This document shows positions 44,399 to 53,970 of a stretch of DNA of 64,000 bases, piece by piece. A model generated the notes under the pieces. The model saw only the letters and a program-made list of their open reading frames with translations, had not been told where the DNA came from and did not search any database. Source of the DNA: Akkermansiaceae bacterium. Its GTDB lineage: Bacteria; Verrucomicrobiota; Verrucomicrobiia; Verrucomicrobiales; DEV007. The DNA is taken from NCBI GenBank assembly GCA_024233005.1, contig JACKQE010000006.1, positions 62,001-126,000 on the forward strand, in the 5' to 3' direction. Within the stretch, counting starts at the first letter, position 1. Every line of letters begins with the position of its first letter. Both the position numbers and the translations under genes were made by a program.

Positions 44399-45085
44399 TT
44401 AGGAACCTGCCGACGGCGCAGCGTGTTCCGGAGCCGGTTGCGGTGACTCCGAAGCGCTCCCCGGTGGGCCCTGGGGGGATCCGGACGGACGCATCCGATC
44501 GATCACAGACTGGGTGATGTCACAGGCCGGAGCGGCATGGAAGATGACCGAGGCGTTGTTGGTCACAATAACGTCCAATCCTTTCTCCCTGGCCACAGCG
44601 AGAGCATGAGGGACGATCTCCGCACGAAACCCATTTACCAAATCGAGGCTTTTTTGTCTAAGGTCGGTGGCTACCTTTTGCCGGGCCCCTTCGAGCTGAC
44701 GCCCGAGGTCCTGCTCGAGTTGGGCGACTTTCTGTTTTCCCGTTTCGTCGAGGATGAGTCCGATCCCGGCCTTTTCAGCCTCATACTGTTTCTGCAACCG
44801 GAGGGTGAGTTCTTGCAGGTGATTGGCGGCGGCGTCTTGATCGGCTTTGACCGTCGCCGCCATTTCGACGTCCTTGCCCAACGCTTTGGCCACGCGATCG
44901 AGATCAATCAAAGCTACCCCGCCGAAGGATCCAGAAGAGGTTCCACCTGTGAGAAAGAGGGCAACCACACCGGCCAGCGCGCAAATCGCCGTGACAGGCA
45001 CCACCACCCCGTGAAAAAAATTTCCCCGACGGCGGCGCGGACGGTGTGCGAGGTCGGGAGGAGGGATGATGGGGGGTTCTGACAT
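44399..45085 (-). CDS. OmpH/Skp-like periplasmic protein with membrane anchor
   Basis: The 228-residue protein has an N-terminal membrane helix (about 27-47) and a long alpha-helical, charged segment (about 60-165, for example LQKQYEAEKAGIGLILDETGKQKVAQLEQDL) typical of OmpH/Skp coiled-coil arms. It ends in a P/S/A-rich tail. Skp-like proteins chaperone outer-membrane proteins, and this fits a Gram-negative-type envelope. The anchor is unlike the soluble E. coli Skp, so the function is only family-level. Confidence 0.78.
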   Translation of the reverse strand: MSEPPIIPPPDLAHRPRRRRGNFFHGVVVPVTAICALAGVVALFLTGGTSSGSFGGVALIDLDRVAKALGKDVEMAATVKADQDAAANHLQELTLRLQKQYEAEKAGIGLILDETGKQKVAQLEQDLGRQLEGARQKVATDLRQKSLDLVNGFRAEIVPHALAVAREKGLDVIVTNNASVIFHAAPACDITQSVIDRMRPSGSPQGPPGSASESPQPAPEHAAPSAGS

Positions 45086-45156
45086 ACCGCAGCCAGAATA
45101 ACCAGTCCGGAAAGGAAATCAAACCGGGGTCCGTCTTCCCGGAAAGAGCCTCCCTG

Positions 45157-45474
45157 GTGCCGACACCGTTCGGCGGTTTGCAGGAAACCTTTGCATCATC
45201 AGTCTGGAATGGTTACACGGTGGTGAAGTTCGGAATGACCGGCGGAGGGGCAGGATCCCTGGCCGGAGAGGGTCTGCGCTGCCTCCTCCATGAGCAATTC
45301 ACACCATCACTGGCTCCGGAGGCGAACCAGTGGTTCGAGGAGAACATCCGTTCGACCAAGGGAATCATCGCCGAGGTCCGCGATTGGAAAGACCGGCCCG
45401 TCCTCGTCGATCTCACCTTTGACGGCAGACCCTTCCGAGAGTTGCTCCGGGAACGGGTGAAGGGCCCTCCATGA
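45157..45474 (+). CDS. Hypothetical protein, 105 aa
   Basis: A GTG at 45157 is preceded by GGAAAGAG about 8 bases upstream, and the frame runs 105 codons in the same style of codon use as its neighbours. There is no signal peptide or membrane helix. I do not recognise a family. The gene is convergent with the DUF3147 gene, with 3 bases between the stops. Its existence is supported only by frame length and the ribosome-binding site. Confidence 0.5.
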   Translation: MPTPFGGLQETFASSVWNGYTVVKFGMTGGGAGSLAGEGLRCLLHEQFTPSLAPEANQWFEENIRSTKGIIAEVRDWKDRPVLVDLTFDGRPFRELLRERVKGPP

Positions 45475-45477
45475 AGC

Positions 45478-45846
45478 CTAGAGGCTCATTCCGAAACGCT
45501 TCAGGACGAGGGTCATCAGATAATAAAGCACCATCGTCACGACAATGCAGACCGCCATGGTCCCCCAGAAGGGCATGCCACGCCGGATCAGCCAGGGAAA
45601 GACGAGGAACATGGGCAGACTGGGGAGGACAAACCAGAAGACCCCCTCGGAATGCGACGCCAACTTCTGCACCCGCGCGGCAGGATCGGCCTGCAGGCCG
45701 TAATAAATCCAGACGAAGGTGATCAGGCTGACAAGAGGCAGCGACGCCAGCAGGCTGCCCAGAAGCGGGCGGCTGTGCCGGATGACCACTTCATTGACGA
45801 AGTAGATCAGCCCTGCCGAGAGAAGCAGTTTGAGCAGGACAGGCAT
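45478..45846 (-). CDS. DUF3147-family membrane protein
   Basis: The 122-residue protein has four hydrophobic helices (about 5-25, 32-48, 68-86 and 91-113). Its segments RPLLGSLLASLPLVSLITFVW and GVFWFVLPSLPMFLVFPWLIRRG match the DUF3147 family. Its role is unknown. It lies 21 bases after the stop of the Bax-inhibitor-like gene and is probably co-transcribed with it. Confidence 0.82.
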   Translation of the reverse strand: MPVLLKLLLSAGLIYFVNEVVIRHSRPLLGSLLASLPLVSLITFVWIYYGLQADPAARVQKLASHSEGVFWFVLPSLPMFLVFPWLIRRGMPFWGTMAVCIVVTMVLYYLMTLVLKRFGMSL

Positions 45847-45867
45847 AATACCGCGGATTGGCCAAGC

Positions 45868-46551
45868 TTAGTTGTTGCGAAAGGCCAGCAGGAGGCGCAG
45901 CACATAATAAAACAGGGTCGCGATGCTGGCGAAGAGCGCGAGGGAAGCAGCCACATACTGGTTCACCCCGTAATGGCGCATCACGTTCGAAGTGTTGTAA
46001 AGGATGGATCCGCTGCAAAGCACGATCATGGCGGCGGAGAACAACCATCCCAGGGTGAATCCAAAGAGCATGGCGGTGACAATCAGTCCAAGGGCAACAA
46101 AACCTCCCACCATGAGGAAAATGCGGAGGAATGAAAAATCCTTCCCTGTCAGGAGGACCACCGCAGTGAGACCGGCAAAGAGCCCGCCGGTGATGTAGCC
46201 TGCGGTCACCAAGGTGTCGGGCGCCTTCAACTGCGCGAACAGAATGAGAGGCAGGAGAATGAACGCCTCGGCGACCACGTAAAGACCAAGTCCCAGATAC
46301 TGCACCCCTTGCGCAGTGTCAGAATGGGCCCACCAGTTGGCCAGCCAGGACACGCCGACAAAAGCGATGAGCACCATCCACCAATGCCCTGTCATGCTAC
46401 CGGCCAGTTTCAGGGCCCAAGGCTGCTGAAGGAGCCAGTATTCAAGGCCGACAAAGGCACCTATCGCGAGGGCCAGGTGACCATAGGTGCGCTGGATGAA
46501 CGTGGTCCGGTCCTGGGTGTTGGCGGTGTCGTAAGCGGAAGCGTAGTTCAT
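45868..46551 (-). CDS. Bax inhibitor-1 family (YccA/YbhL-like) membrane protein
   Basis: The 227-residue protein has seven hydrophobic segments and the BI-1 features FIQRTYGHLALAIGAFVGLEYWL near the N-terminus and GSILYNTSNVMRHYGVNQYVAASLALFASI near the C-terminus, with a typical length. The family is implicated in calcium leak and membrane-protein quality control. It is followed by the DUF3147 gene on the same strand. Confidence 0.9.
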   Translation of the reverse strand: MNYASAYDTANTQDRTTFIQRTYGHLALAIGAFVGLEYWLLQQPWALKLAGSMTGHWWMVLIAFVGVSWLANWWAHSDTAQGVQYLGLGLYVVAEAFILLPLILFAQLKAPDTLVTAGYITGGLFAGLTAVVLLTGKDFSFLRIFLMVGGFVALGLIVTAMLFGFTLGWLFSAAMIVLCSGSILYNTSNVMRHYGVNQYVAASLALFASIATLFYYVLRLLLAFRNN

Positions 46552-46606
46552 GAGAGGAACGTCGTAGACTGGTGTTGAGCAAGATTACCGGTGTATCGAA
46601 GCCGCT

Positions 46607-47218
46607 TCAAGGAAGAAATCCACCCCGCTGCCGCACCGCCTCGAAGAGACAAACCGCCGTGGCCGCGGAAACATTGAGGCACGGCACCTCCCCGAGCATG
46701 GGGATGCGAATCAGTTCGTCGCAGTTTTCTGTCGTGAGCCGCCGCAGACCGGCTTCCTCCCCGCCCATGACGATGGCCAGCGGACCGGTCAGGTCGGTCT
46801 CATAGAGACCGGTCGTCGCCTGGTCAGACGTTCCGACGAGCCGGACTCCGCTTTCCTCCCTCAGGCGCTCCATGCAGCGAGCGAGATTGGTGACCGACAC
46901 CACCGGAATGTGACCGGCGGCCCCGCAGGAGACCCGGACCACCGTTTCGGTGACGGGGCAGCTGTGGTTGCGGGGAGTGATCACGGCAACCACGCCGGCA
47001 CCGTCACAGTTTCGGAGGCAGGCACCGAGGTTATGAGGATCCTGAACGCCGTCAAGCACCAGCAGAAGCGGCTCGGGATGGCTCTCCAGAAGCATCGCCA
47101 AATCGTCCTCGTCAAGACGGGCGATGCCACCTCCCTGGGTGTGACGGTTGGCCCGGGCAGGTCCGGAGTGACCAGTGCGGTTGCGGTTGGGGGATGGATT
47201 TGGTCTGGGGCGCGACAT
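46607..47218 (-). CDS. TrmH/SpoU-family RNA 2'-O-ribose methyltransferase, short RlmB-like
   Basis: The start at 47218 (MSRPRPN) is chosen because the frame before it is unlike the family. The 203-residue protein has SPOUT motifs: [22 protein letters not shown] (motif 1), [11 protein letters not shown] (motif 2) and [22 protein letters not shown] (motif 3, knotted SAM site). The L30e-like N-terminal substrate-binding domain of RlmB (about 75 residues) is absent, replaced by a short basic segment. A 23S rRNA Gm2251 activity is possible but unproven. The divergent oxidoreductase starts 43 bases away. Confidence 0.85.
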   Translation of the reverse strand: MSRPRPNPSPNRNRTGHSGPARANRHTQGGGIARLDEDDLAMLLESHPEPLLLVLDGVQDPHNLGACLRNCDGAGVVAVITPRNHSCPVTETVVRVSCGAAGHIPVVSVTNLARCMERLREESGVRLVGTSDQATTGLYETDLTGPLAIVMGGEEAGLRRLTTENCDELIRIPMLGEVPCLNVSAATAVCLFEAVRQRGGFLP

Positions 47219-47260
47219 TTTGGGATTGTGAAAACGGGCGGGACAAATGAGAATCGGCCC

Positions 47261-48289
47261 ATGAAGCCCATCCGCATTGGTATTCTCGGTCTGCACCATG
47301 ACCACATCTGGGGCAATCTCAAGGACCTTTCCGCAGCGGAAGGAGCGCAACTCGTCGCCTTCGCCGATCATGAACCCGCCCTGAGGGAGAGGTGCGGGGC
47401 TCTTTTTCCCGGCGCTTCCGCGTGCGCAGACTACGACGATCTCCTCGCCCGGGACGATCTCGATGCCGTTTACGTTTTTGCCAGCAACCGCCTCGGGGAG
47501 GAATTGACTGTGGCCGCCTGCGACCGTGGCTGGCACGTTCTCGTCGAGAAGCCCATGGCCTCAACCCTGGAGGGCGCCGACCGCATGCTGGCGTCCGCAA
47601 CGGCGAACGGCGTGAGGTTGCTGGTGAACTGGCCCATCACTTGGCTGCCAGTCTACCAGCAGGCCCTGCAGCTGGCCCTTCAGGGGGACATCGGGGATCT
47701 CTGGCAGGTGAAATACCGAGCCGCCCACGCCGGGCCACGCGAATTGGGCTGCTCCGAGCATTTCTGCGACTGGCTCTACGATGCGGCGTGGAATGGTGGC
47801 GGCTCCCTGATGGATTATGGGTGCTATGGGGCGGCCCTGTCCCGGCTGCTCCTCGGACCGGCCCCGGCGGTGACCGCAGTCACCCTTCAAGGGCTCAAGC
47901 CCGGCCTGGAGTCCGAGGACAATGCCATCCTCCTCTTCCAATACCCGCGGGCCTTGGGAATCGCGGAAGCCAGTTGGACCCAGAGCGGGGACCTGACGAG
48001 CTACGTGGCAGCGCTTTACGGCAGCCGGGGCACCCTCGTGGCAGAGCCGGGAGGACGTCTCTGGCGCGCCGACGCGGAGCATTCGGAAGGGGTCGAGCTG
48101 GACGTGCCCGCTCCCCCGCCGCACCTGGCCTCAGCCACCGCTCACTTCCTGCATCTGATCCGGCATCCGGAAGCGGCGTGCCATCCGCTTTGCGATCCGG
48201 TCGTCGGCCGCGATGCCCAGCAGATGCTCAGCGCGGCTTATGTTGCGGCCCGCGAGGGAAGGCGAGTGAACGTGCAGGAGGAAGTCTGA
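47261..48289 (+). CDS. Gfo/Idh/MocA family oxidoreductase, cytoplasmic
   Basis: The start at 47261 (MKPIRIG) is the ATG giving the Rossmann motif [13 protein letters not shown] at residues 7-19; upstream in-frame sequence belongs to the divergent methyltransferase. [12 protein letters not shown] carries the catalytic lysine, and the [13 protein letters not shown] segment follows in the C-terminal domain. The 342-residue protein has no signal peptide. The first loop GLHHDH is unusual in having three histidines in place of the GxGxxG turn, so cofactor preference may differ from typical members. Confidence 0.9.
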   Translation: MKPIRIGILGLHHDHIWGNLKDLSAAEGAQLVAFADHEPALRERCGALFPGASACADYDDLLARDDLDAVYVFASNRLGEELTVAACDRGWHVLVEKPMASTLEGADRMLASATANGVRLLVNWPITWLPVYQQALQLALQGDIGDLWQVKYRAAHAGPRELGCSEHFCDWLYDAAWNGGGSLMDYGCYGAALSRLLLGPAPAVTAVTLQGLKPGLESEDNAILLFQYPRALGIAEASWTQSGDLTSYVAALYGSRGTLVAEPGGRLWRADAEHSEGVELDVPAPPPHLASATAHFLHLIRHPEAACHPLCDPVVGRDAQQMLSAAYVAAREGRRVNVQEEV

Positions 48290-48340
48290 AGCGGAGCCGG
48301 CCACCTGGCAGCCAGACTGGGGCCGTCGCTGGTCGCTCTC

Positions 48341-49006
48341 TCAGAGAGCCTTAATGAAGGCCGCCACCTTCTCGGGATCCTTGATTCCGGGGGAAATTTC
48401 GACGCCGCTGGCGACATCGACGCCGAAAGCCCCCGTCTCCGCGACCGCGGCGTCGACGTTATGCGGGGTGAGACCACCAGCGAGGAGAATGGCACGGTCC
48501 GGCCAACGCAGGACGGCTTCGCGACCAAGCGCCCAGTTCATGGTGCGTCCAGTCCCGCCATACTCGGTGGGATTGTAGGCATCGAGCAGCAACGCGTCGC
48601 CGGGAAAGGTGGAGGCCTCATCGAGACTGCGCCGGTCCCGCACACCGAGGGCCTTGTAAACGGCATGCCCTTCTTCCAGCAAAGTCTCCAGCAGGGAGGG
48701 TGACTCATCTCCATGCAATTGGGCGGCATCGACAAGACCGCTCTGGAGCATTTCCCGCACTTCCTCAACCGGGGCATTGACGAACACGGCCACCCGCAAC
48801 ACCTGACCGGCCAAAGCTTCCAACCAAGGACGCCCCAGAGCAGGGTCGAGGTAACGCTTGGATCGCGGCCAGAAATTCACGCCGATGGCGTCGGCCCCCT
48901 GGAGAACCGCCCAGCGGGCATCCTCCGCATTGGTCAGGCCGCAGATTTTGACACGGGGTGACCCGTCAGTTCTGGGCTCGAGGAAGCGGGAGAAGCGCGT
49001 GGACAT
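48341..49006 (-). CDS. trpF: Phosphoribosylanthranilate isomerase
   Basis: The start at 49006 (MSTRFSR) precedes VKICGLTNAEDA, the conserved TrpF opening; the longer frame includes unrelated sequence. DGRQFHGD-type and LLAGGLTPHNV segments further in mark the phosphate-binding end of the TIM barrel (the motif GLTPHNVDAAV is typical). The 221 residues fit TrpF. It converts phosphoribosyl-anthranilate into carboxyphenylamino-deoxyribulose phosphate in tryptophan synthesis. No other trp genes lie next to it. Confidence 0.93.
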   Translation of the reverse strand: MSTRFSRFLEPRTDGSPRVKICGLTNAEDARWAVLQGADAIGVNFWPRSKRYLDPALGRPWLEALAGQVLRVAVFVNAPVEEVREMLQSGLVDAAQLHGDESPSLLETLLEEGHAVYKALGVRDRRSLDEASTFPGDALLLDAYNPTEYGGTGRTMNWALGREAVLRWPDRAILLAGGLTPHNVDAAVAETGAFGVDVASGVEISPGIKDPEKVAAFIKAL

Positions 49007-49032
49007 ACCGGGGAAAATGGGAGCGTGTGACC

Positions 49033-50010
49033 TCAGGCGACCTTCCAGGGCACTGGCTGCCCGGAGAGGTGCGCTTTCACATTGGCCACCACACCATCCA
49101 GGAGCCTCCGACGGGCCTCGCGGGTTGCCCAAGCGGTGTGAGGGGTCACGATGAGATTGGGAAGGTCGGTCGCCAGCAGAGGATGATCTGCCGGGGGAGG
49201 TTCGACAGCGAGCACGTCGAGTCCTGCTCCCCCGAGATGCCCGGAACGGAGAGCCTCCGCCAGGGCCAGCTCATCCACCAGCGGACCGCGTCCGGTGTTG
49301 ATGAGGAAGGCGCCCGGTTTCATCAGGGCCAGGTTTTTTGCATTGATGAGGTGCCGCGTCGCCTCGGTGAGAGGGCAATGCAACGTCACCGCATCAGCCC
49401 GGGCCAGGAACTCGGCGAGTTGCAGTCGGGGCCAGGATGGCGTGGAGGAGGAAGCTGGACTTCCTTCGCGGGCCAGCACGATGATCTCCATTCCCAGGGC
49501 TTCCCCGATTTTTGCCACCTCAGAACCGATCGCGCCGAGACCAACGATGCCAAGCGTGCGACCCGAGAGTTCGGTCATGGGATAGTCGAGCCGGGTGAAA
49601 TGCGGGGACTGGGCCCATAGCGGAGCCTCCTGAGCATAGCGATGGACGTTGGTCGCGAGATTCAACAGCAGTGTGAAGACATGCTGGGCAACGGAGTGGG
49701 TCGAATAGCCGCTGACATTTCCCACCGCGATGCCGCGTGCCCGGGCCGCATCGAGCTCGACATTGTTGGTCCCGGTAGCCACGACCTGGATGAACCGCAG
49801 GTCCGGAGCCGCATCCATCACCGCGGCATCGACGAGCACTTTGTTGGTCAGGATGACGCTGGCTCCGGCAACCCGGGCGGCGCGGTCCTGCGGGAGGGTG
49901 GTGTCGTGACAGACCAGCTCGCCCAGCGAGGCAAGCGATGAGAAATCAATATCCCCGGCATCCAGAGTGCTGCGGTCGAGAAAAACAAGGCGGGGCGTTG
50001 GATCGGGCAT
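49033..50010 (-). CDS. D-2-hydroxyacid dehydrogenase (glycerate dehydrogenase-like)
   Basis: The start at 50010 (MPDPTPR) gives a 325-residue protein with the family's Rossmann domain GIVGLGAIGSEVAK, a substrate-binding segment VVATGTNNVELDAARARG, and the catalytic His and Arg regions (LHCPLTEATRHLI, INTGRGPLVDELAL and VTPHTAWAT). It resembles NAD-dependent hydroxypyruvate/glycerate dehydrogenases. The frame upstream of 50010 is a shadow opposite the lipoprotein gene. It lies 26 bases before the trpF gene on the same strand. Confidence 0.88.
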   Translation of the reverse strand: MPDPTPRLVFLDRSTLDAGDIDFSSLASLGELVCHDTTLPQDRAARVAGASVILTNKVLVDAAVMDAAPDLRFIQVVATGTNNVELDAARARGIAVGNVSGYSTHSVAQHVFTLLLNLATNVHRYAQEAPLWAQSPHFTRLDYPMTELSGRTLGIVGLGAIGSEVAKIGEALGMEIIVLAREGSPASSSTPSWPRLQLAEFLARADAVTLHCPLTEATRHLINAKNLALMKPGAFLINTGRGPLVDELALAEALRSGHLGGAGLDVLAVEPPPADHPLLATDLPNLIVTPHTAWATREARRRLLDGVVANVKAHLSGQPVPWKVA

Positions 50011-50167
50011 AGGTCTCTGCAACAGAAAAAAGAGGCCTATGATGCGCCGGGAAAGGAGGTGGAGAAAGCAAAAAAACATGCCGGCAGGCCCTTCCGCCAA
50101 ACCAACCCTCGCGAACCTTCTCCGAAGGCATGGCACCAAATGCTTGTGCAGCCGCGCAGGAGGTGGA

Positions 50168-51361
50168 ATGATCTCAAGTCTGCGCCCCGGCATGTTTGTA
50201 TCGACCCCCAAAAGCACGCGACTCACCGCCCTGACTCTTTGCCTCGGAATGACGGGACTGTCCGGCTGCTTCAGAACGATCCAACCGCTCACCGCCAGCC
50301 CCGCCGAGAAAGGCGATCTGCTTGCGGAGTCCCGCCTCTGGCGACAAAAAACCAGCCTGGCGGAGGCCCGGGACCGGCTCAGCGAAGCGCTGCTCTCCAT
50401 CGATGCCTCCCAAGGACGGCTGGAGAAGGACATTGCCCATGCCAACCGGGACAAGTCCTGGAACCTGCCAGACTCGATCCACTCCCTGCCCCGCCGGGAT
50501 CGGGAGAGAACCGGCATTATTCTGGTCCTGGGGTTCAACCAAAAAGAAGGCGACAAGCCCAAAATGGTAAAACTCATTGTCAAGGAGTTGCGAAAAAGAG
50601 GCTGGCAAGCCAGTCTCGTCCAACTCGGAGAATGGGGAACGCCGGAAGCAAACGCCCAAGCAATCGATGCCCATCTGAGGCGTGAATTGCCCAAAGTCGA
50701 CCGGGCCATCGCGGTGGGCTTTTCCAAAGGGGGAGATGACTGGGTGCACTGGGTGCTTGGTCCCGCTCGGTCGATGCCACTCGCGGAACGGGAAAAAATC
50801 CGTGTTTCGCTTCAATTTGCCCCCATCCTGCGGGGGTCGGCCGCCGCCAAATGGATCACCGAGACCAAGGGGCCCCTGGGAGCCTACATCCGCAGCAAGG
50901 TCAGAAAAACACGCGAAAGTCACGAAGACCGACGGCTGGAAGACGTCGCGGCGATTGCGAATGACCCCTGGGTGGAACACACCGTCCCCCCCTGGAGAGA
51001 GATTCTTCCCCATTTGACCGCGGTGCACTTTGTCGCCCTGCCCGACGATGACAAAGGCCTGCCCAGCGCCCCCTCGGATTTCCGGCTCTTCAGCAAGCTG
51101 GTGGCCTGGGGCATGCCCTGGTCGGGTCCGCTGGATGGTTTGGTGGAGTCCGCCGCACAGGTGTTTCCTCCCGGCGAAACCACCCCGCAATGGGTGGTGC
51201 GGGTGCGGGGATCCCACGCCCTGCTCAATGGACGCTATGTCCAGGGAGGCGACCGTACCTCCGAGCTGTATTGGGAAAGTGAAGAGGAAGGCTGGAGGGG
51301 CGGACTCGAAATGATGGATGCATTCATGCGAGCGTTTCCCCGCGCCACCGTGGGCTGGTAG
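50168..51361 (+). CDS. Alpha/beta-hydrolase-like lipoprotein
   Basis: The start at 50168 (MISSLRP) follows a strong AGGAGG four bases upstream; an ATG at 50192 is a possible alternative. The signal peptide ends in the lipobox LSGC, with acylated cysteine at residue 34 when counted from 50168. The middle has VLGFNQKEGDKPKMVKLIVKELRKRG and VGFSKGGDDW, in which G-F-S-K-G matches the nucleophile elbow of serine hydrolases. A catalytic acid and histidine cannot be fixed by eye. The enzyme would sit on the outer membrane or in the periplasm. The family assignment is tentative. Confidence 0.65.
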   Translation: MISSLRPGMFVSTPKSTRLTALTLCLGMTGLSGCFRTIQPLTASPAEKGDLLAESRLWRQKTSLAEARDRLSEALLSIDASQGRLEKDIAHANRDKSWNLPDSIHSLPRRDRERTGIILVLGFNQKEGDKPKMVKLIVKELRKRGWQASLVQLGEWGTPEANAQAIDAHLRRELPKVDRAIAVGFSKGGDDWVHWVLGPARSMPLAEREKIRVSLQFAPILRGSAAAKWITETKGPLGAYIRSKVRKTRESHEDRRLEDVAAIANDPWVEHTVPPWREILPHLTAVHFVALPDDDKGLPSAPSDFRLFSKLVAWGMPWSGPLDGLVESAAQVFPPGETTPQWVVRVRGSHALLNGRYVQGGDRTSELYWESEEEGWRGGLEMMDAFMRAFPRATVGW

Positions 51362-51403
51362 CAGCGCCCCGGGGGGCCACGAAAGAGAATGCCTTCCGGT
51401 CGC

Positions 51404-52369
51404 TCAACCACCGGAACGGCGGCGTCCCCAGACCGCGGCGAGAAAACTTCCCACCAGACAGTGGACCAACGCCGAGATGGCACAGGGGGCCGCCGCGGTG
51501 AGACCAAAGTGAGACTTCGCCAATTGGGCCCCCAGCCCGCTGTTTTGCATCCCGACCTCGATGCTGAGGGTGCGCCGGTCAGCGAGAGGAAACCCAAAAA
51601 GCCTGCCGGCTCCGAAGCCCAGGAGAAACCCCAGCACATGCAGGGTGACGACCGCCACCAGCAAGACCGGTCCAGCTTCGAGAATGCGGTCACGGGTTTT
51701 TCCCACGACACCTCCCACAATCAGGACGATTAGGAGAATGGACACCAAGGGCGACAATGCCCGGGCCGGGCCGAGGCGTTTCCCTGCGAACTGGTTGAGC
51801 AACAGTCCTCCAACGACGGGCAGCAGCACGATGAGACAGAGCTCGCCAATCATCGCCCACTCATCCACCGGGACGATTGTGCCACCATAAAACCCGGTGA
51901 GCCGGGGGGTCAGCAAGACGGCGGCCAGGGTGCTGCACATGGTCAGCAACACCGAGAGCGGCACATTGGCCCGTGACAGGTAGGTGATGACATTCGAAGC
52001 CACGCCGCCGGGGCAACAGCTCACCAGGATCATCCCGATTTTCAAGTCATCCGGAAGACGAAAGAGGTGGGCGACACTCCAGCCGAGGAAAGGCATGATG
52101 CCGAATTGGGCCAGGACACCCAGCGCGATGGTCCGGGGGGAGCGGCAGACTGCTTGAAAATCGGCGAACGAAAGGGTGATCCCCATCCCCAGCATAATGA
52201 CGCCGAGACCGGCAGCCATCAAGGGCAGGGTCTGGCCAGTGCCGGGAAGTGGAAGCCGGGCATCCAAAAACCAGGTAAAATGGGCCGGAAAAAACCAGGC
52301 CCAAACGACCCCGATAAGAGTCCAGAGCCAGAAAAGGTTGGAAAGACGCTGCAGCATGATGGTGCCCAT
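51404..52369 (-). CDS. Bile acid:sodium symporter (BASS) family transporter
   Basis: The start at 52369 (MGTIMLQ) gives a 321-residue protein with nine or ten membrane helices. The BASS signatures are clear: MGITLSFADFQAVCRSP and then GMILVSCCPGGVASNVITYLSRANVPLSV, followed by a late EVGMQNSGLGAQLA. Members transport bile acids, pantoate or other organic anions with Na+. Substrate is not predictable here. It runs divergently from the second DUF1501 gene. Confidence 0.92.
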   Translation of the reverse strand: MGTIMLQRLSNLFWLWTLIGVVWAWFFPAHFTWFLDARLPLPGTGQTLPLMAAGLGVIMLGMGITLSFADFQAVCRSPRTIALGVLAQFGIMPFLGWSVAHLFRLPDDLKIGMILVSCCPGGVASNVITYLSRANVPLSVLLTMCSTLAAVLLTPRLTGFYGGTIVPVDEWAMIGELCLIVLLPVVGGLLLNQFAGKRLGPARALSPLVSILLIVLIVGGVVGKTRDRILEAGPVLLVAVVTLHVLGFLLGFGAGRLFGFPLADRRTLSIEVGMQNSGLGAQLAKSHFGLTAAAPCAISALVHCLVGSFLAAVWGRRRSGG

Positions 52370-52533
52370 TGTGGCGCGGTTTTTTCCCTCTGACGACGGA
52401 AAAAACCTAGGCGGCGTCACTTCGGCCAGATCGAATTCAAGTCCCTTCCTCTCCCTCCAAGTGGCGCCATTGCGGGCTTGAGCGGCAAGGCTTTCCTCGC
52501 TTACAGTACAACTGATACCCTTCCCGAACCATC

Positions 52534-53961
52534 ATGTCTTTTTCCACCAGCCGCTTTTGCCCCGGTCCTCTGCGTCGCCGCAGTTTTTTGGAAATTGGCG
52601 GTCTCAGCCTGCTCGGGTTTTCCCTCACCGATTTCCTGAAACTCAAGGCCCAGGCCGAGGCCGGGAAACTCCCGGTGCCTTCGGACACCTCGGTCATTTT
52701 CATCTGGCTGCCCGGAGGGCCTCCCCACATGGAAACCTACGACATGAAGCCGGACGCCCCGGTGGAATACCGCGGGGATTTCCGTCCGATCCGCACCAAT
52801 GTCCCGGGCATCGAGGTCTGCGAACTACTGCCCCTCCACGCCAAGATCGCTGACAAGTTCACCCTGATCCGTTCCGTCTGCCATGAATTTGCCGACCACG
52901 GAGGTGGGCACAAGCGCTTCATGACGGGACGGGATCCCAAGGAACCAACCGGGTTTGTCAACGACGCCCCGGCGGTCACCTCCATTGTCACCAAAATGCT
53001 CGGAGAACGCACCGACGGCCTGCCCAATGTGGTCGCCGGAGTGGATGCGGGGCGCAGCGGCATCGACGTGTTTTCGCTCGGAGCCAGCTATCTCGGACCT
53101 TCCCAGGTTCCCTTCATGGTCGTGGGAGATCCCAGCAAACCGGACTTTCAGGTGCAGAACATCTCGGTCAAACCGGGCATGGAGACCCGTCTCGAGGACC
53201 GCCTGACCCTGCTCCACGGCATTGACCAGCTCCGGCGTGACGCGGACCGCGGCAGTATGATGGGGGCCATGGACGGCTTCAATGAACAGGCCTTCGGCAT
53301 GCTGACGAGCAGCAAGGTTCGCGAGGCCTTCGACCTTTCCAAGGAACCCGATCGGGTCCGGGAACGCTATGGACGCCATGCCTACGGGCAGCGGGGACTG
53401 CTTGCGAGGCGGCTCATCGAGGCGGGCAGCCGGTTCGTTACGATGGTCTGGGAAAATCCACAGCCCGGTCAAACCATGCCGAAGGACTGCTCCTACAACT
53501 GGGACTCCCACGCGGTGAATTGCCACCTCTTCAACGACGCCCGATGGAGGCTTCCCTATTACGACCAGGCACTTACCGCGCTGATCGAGGATCTCCATCA
53601 ACGTGGTCTCGCCAAGAAAACCCTGCTCATCGCCACCGGAGAATTCGGCCGCACGCCGAAACTGAGCACCGCCAAAGGCACCCAGACCGGCGTCATGCAA
53701 CCGGGACGCGACCATTGGCCGAAGTCGATGTCGATGCTGGTGAGCGGCGGCAACATGCGAACCGGACAGATCGTCGGCGCCACCAACGCCAAGGGGGAAC
53801 ACCCCGTCGAGCGGATTCTTTCCCCGAATGATCTCTGGGCCACCGTTTATGCCCACCTCGGCATTGATGCCACGCAGAATCTGATCGATCATCAGGGACG
53901 GCCCAACCCGATCCTGCCCTACGGCAAGCCGATCGAAGAAATCATGCCGCAAGCCACCTGA
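52534..53961 (+). CDS. DUF1501 protein, second copy, Tat-exported
   Basis: The 475-residue protein has the twin-arginine signal RRRSFL (residues 14-19) and the same core as the copy at 15337-16767: SVIFIWLPGG, HMETYDMKP, PIRTNVPG, then ATGEFGRTPKLS, RDHWPKSMSML and LSPNDLWATVYAHLG. The two copies are clearly paralogous over their full length. Unlike the first copy, it has no DUF1549/DUF1553 or PPC partner; an HscB-like gene starts 9 bases after its stop. Its own promoter is probably in the 110-base gap to the BASS gene. Confidence 0.93.
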   Translation: MSFSTSRFCPGPLRRRSFLEIGGLSLLGFSLTDFLKLKAQAEAGKLPVPSDTSVIFIWLPGGPPHMETYDMKPDAPVEYRGDFRPIRTNVPGIEVCELLPLHAKIADKFTLIRSVCHEFADHGGGHKRFMTGRDPKEPTGFVNDAPAVTSIVTKMLGERTDGLPNVVAGVDAGRSGIDVFSLGASYLGPSQVPFMVVGDPSKPDFQVQNISVKPGMETRLEDRLTLLHGIDQLRRDADRGSMMGAMDGFNEQAFGMLTSSKVREAFDLSKEPDRVRERYGRHAYGQRGLLARRLIEAGSRFVTMVWENPQPGQTMPKDCSYNWDSHAVNCHLFNDARWRLPYYDQALTALIEDLHQRGLAKKTLLIATGEFGRTPKLSTAKGTQTGVMQPGRDHWPKSMSMLVSGGNMRTGQIVGATNAKGEHPVERILSPNDLWATVYAHLGIDATQNLIDHQGRPNPILPYGKPIEEIMPQAT

Positions 53962-53970
53962 TTCTGCAGC

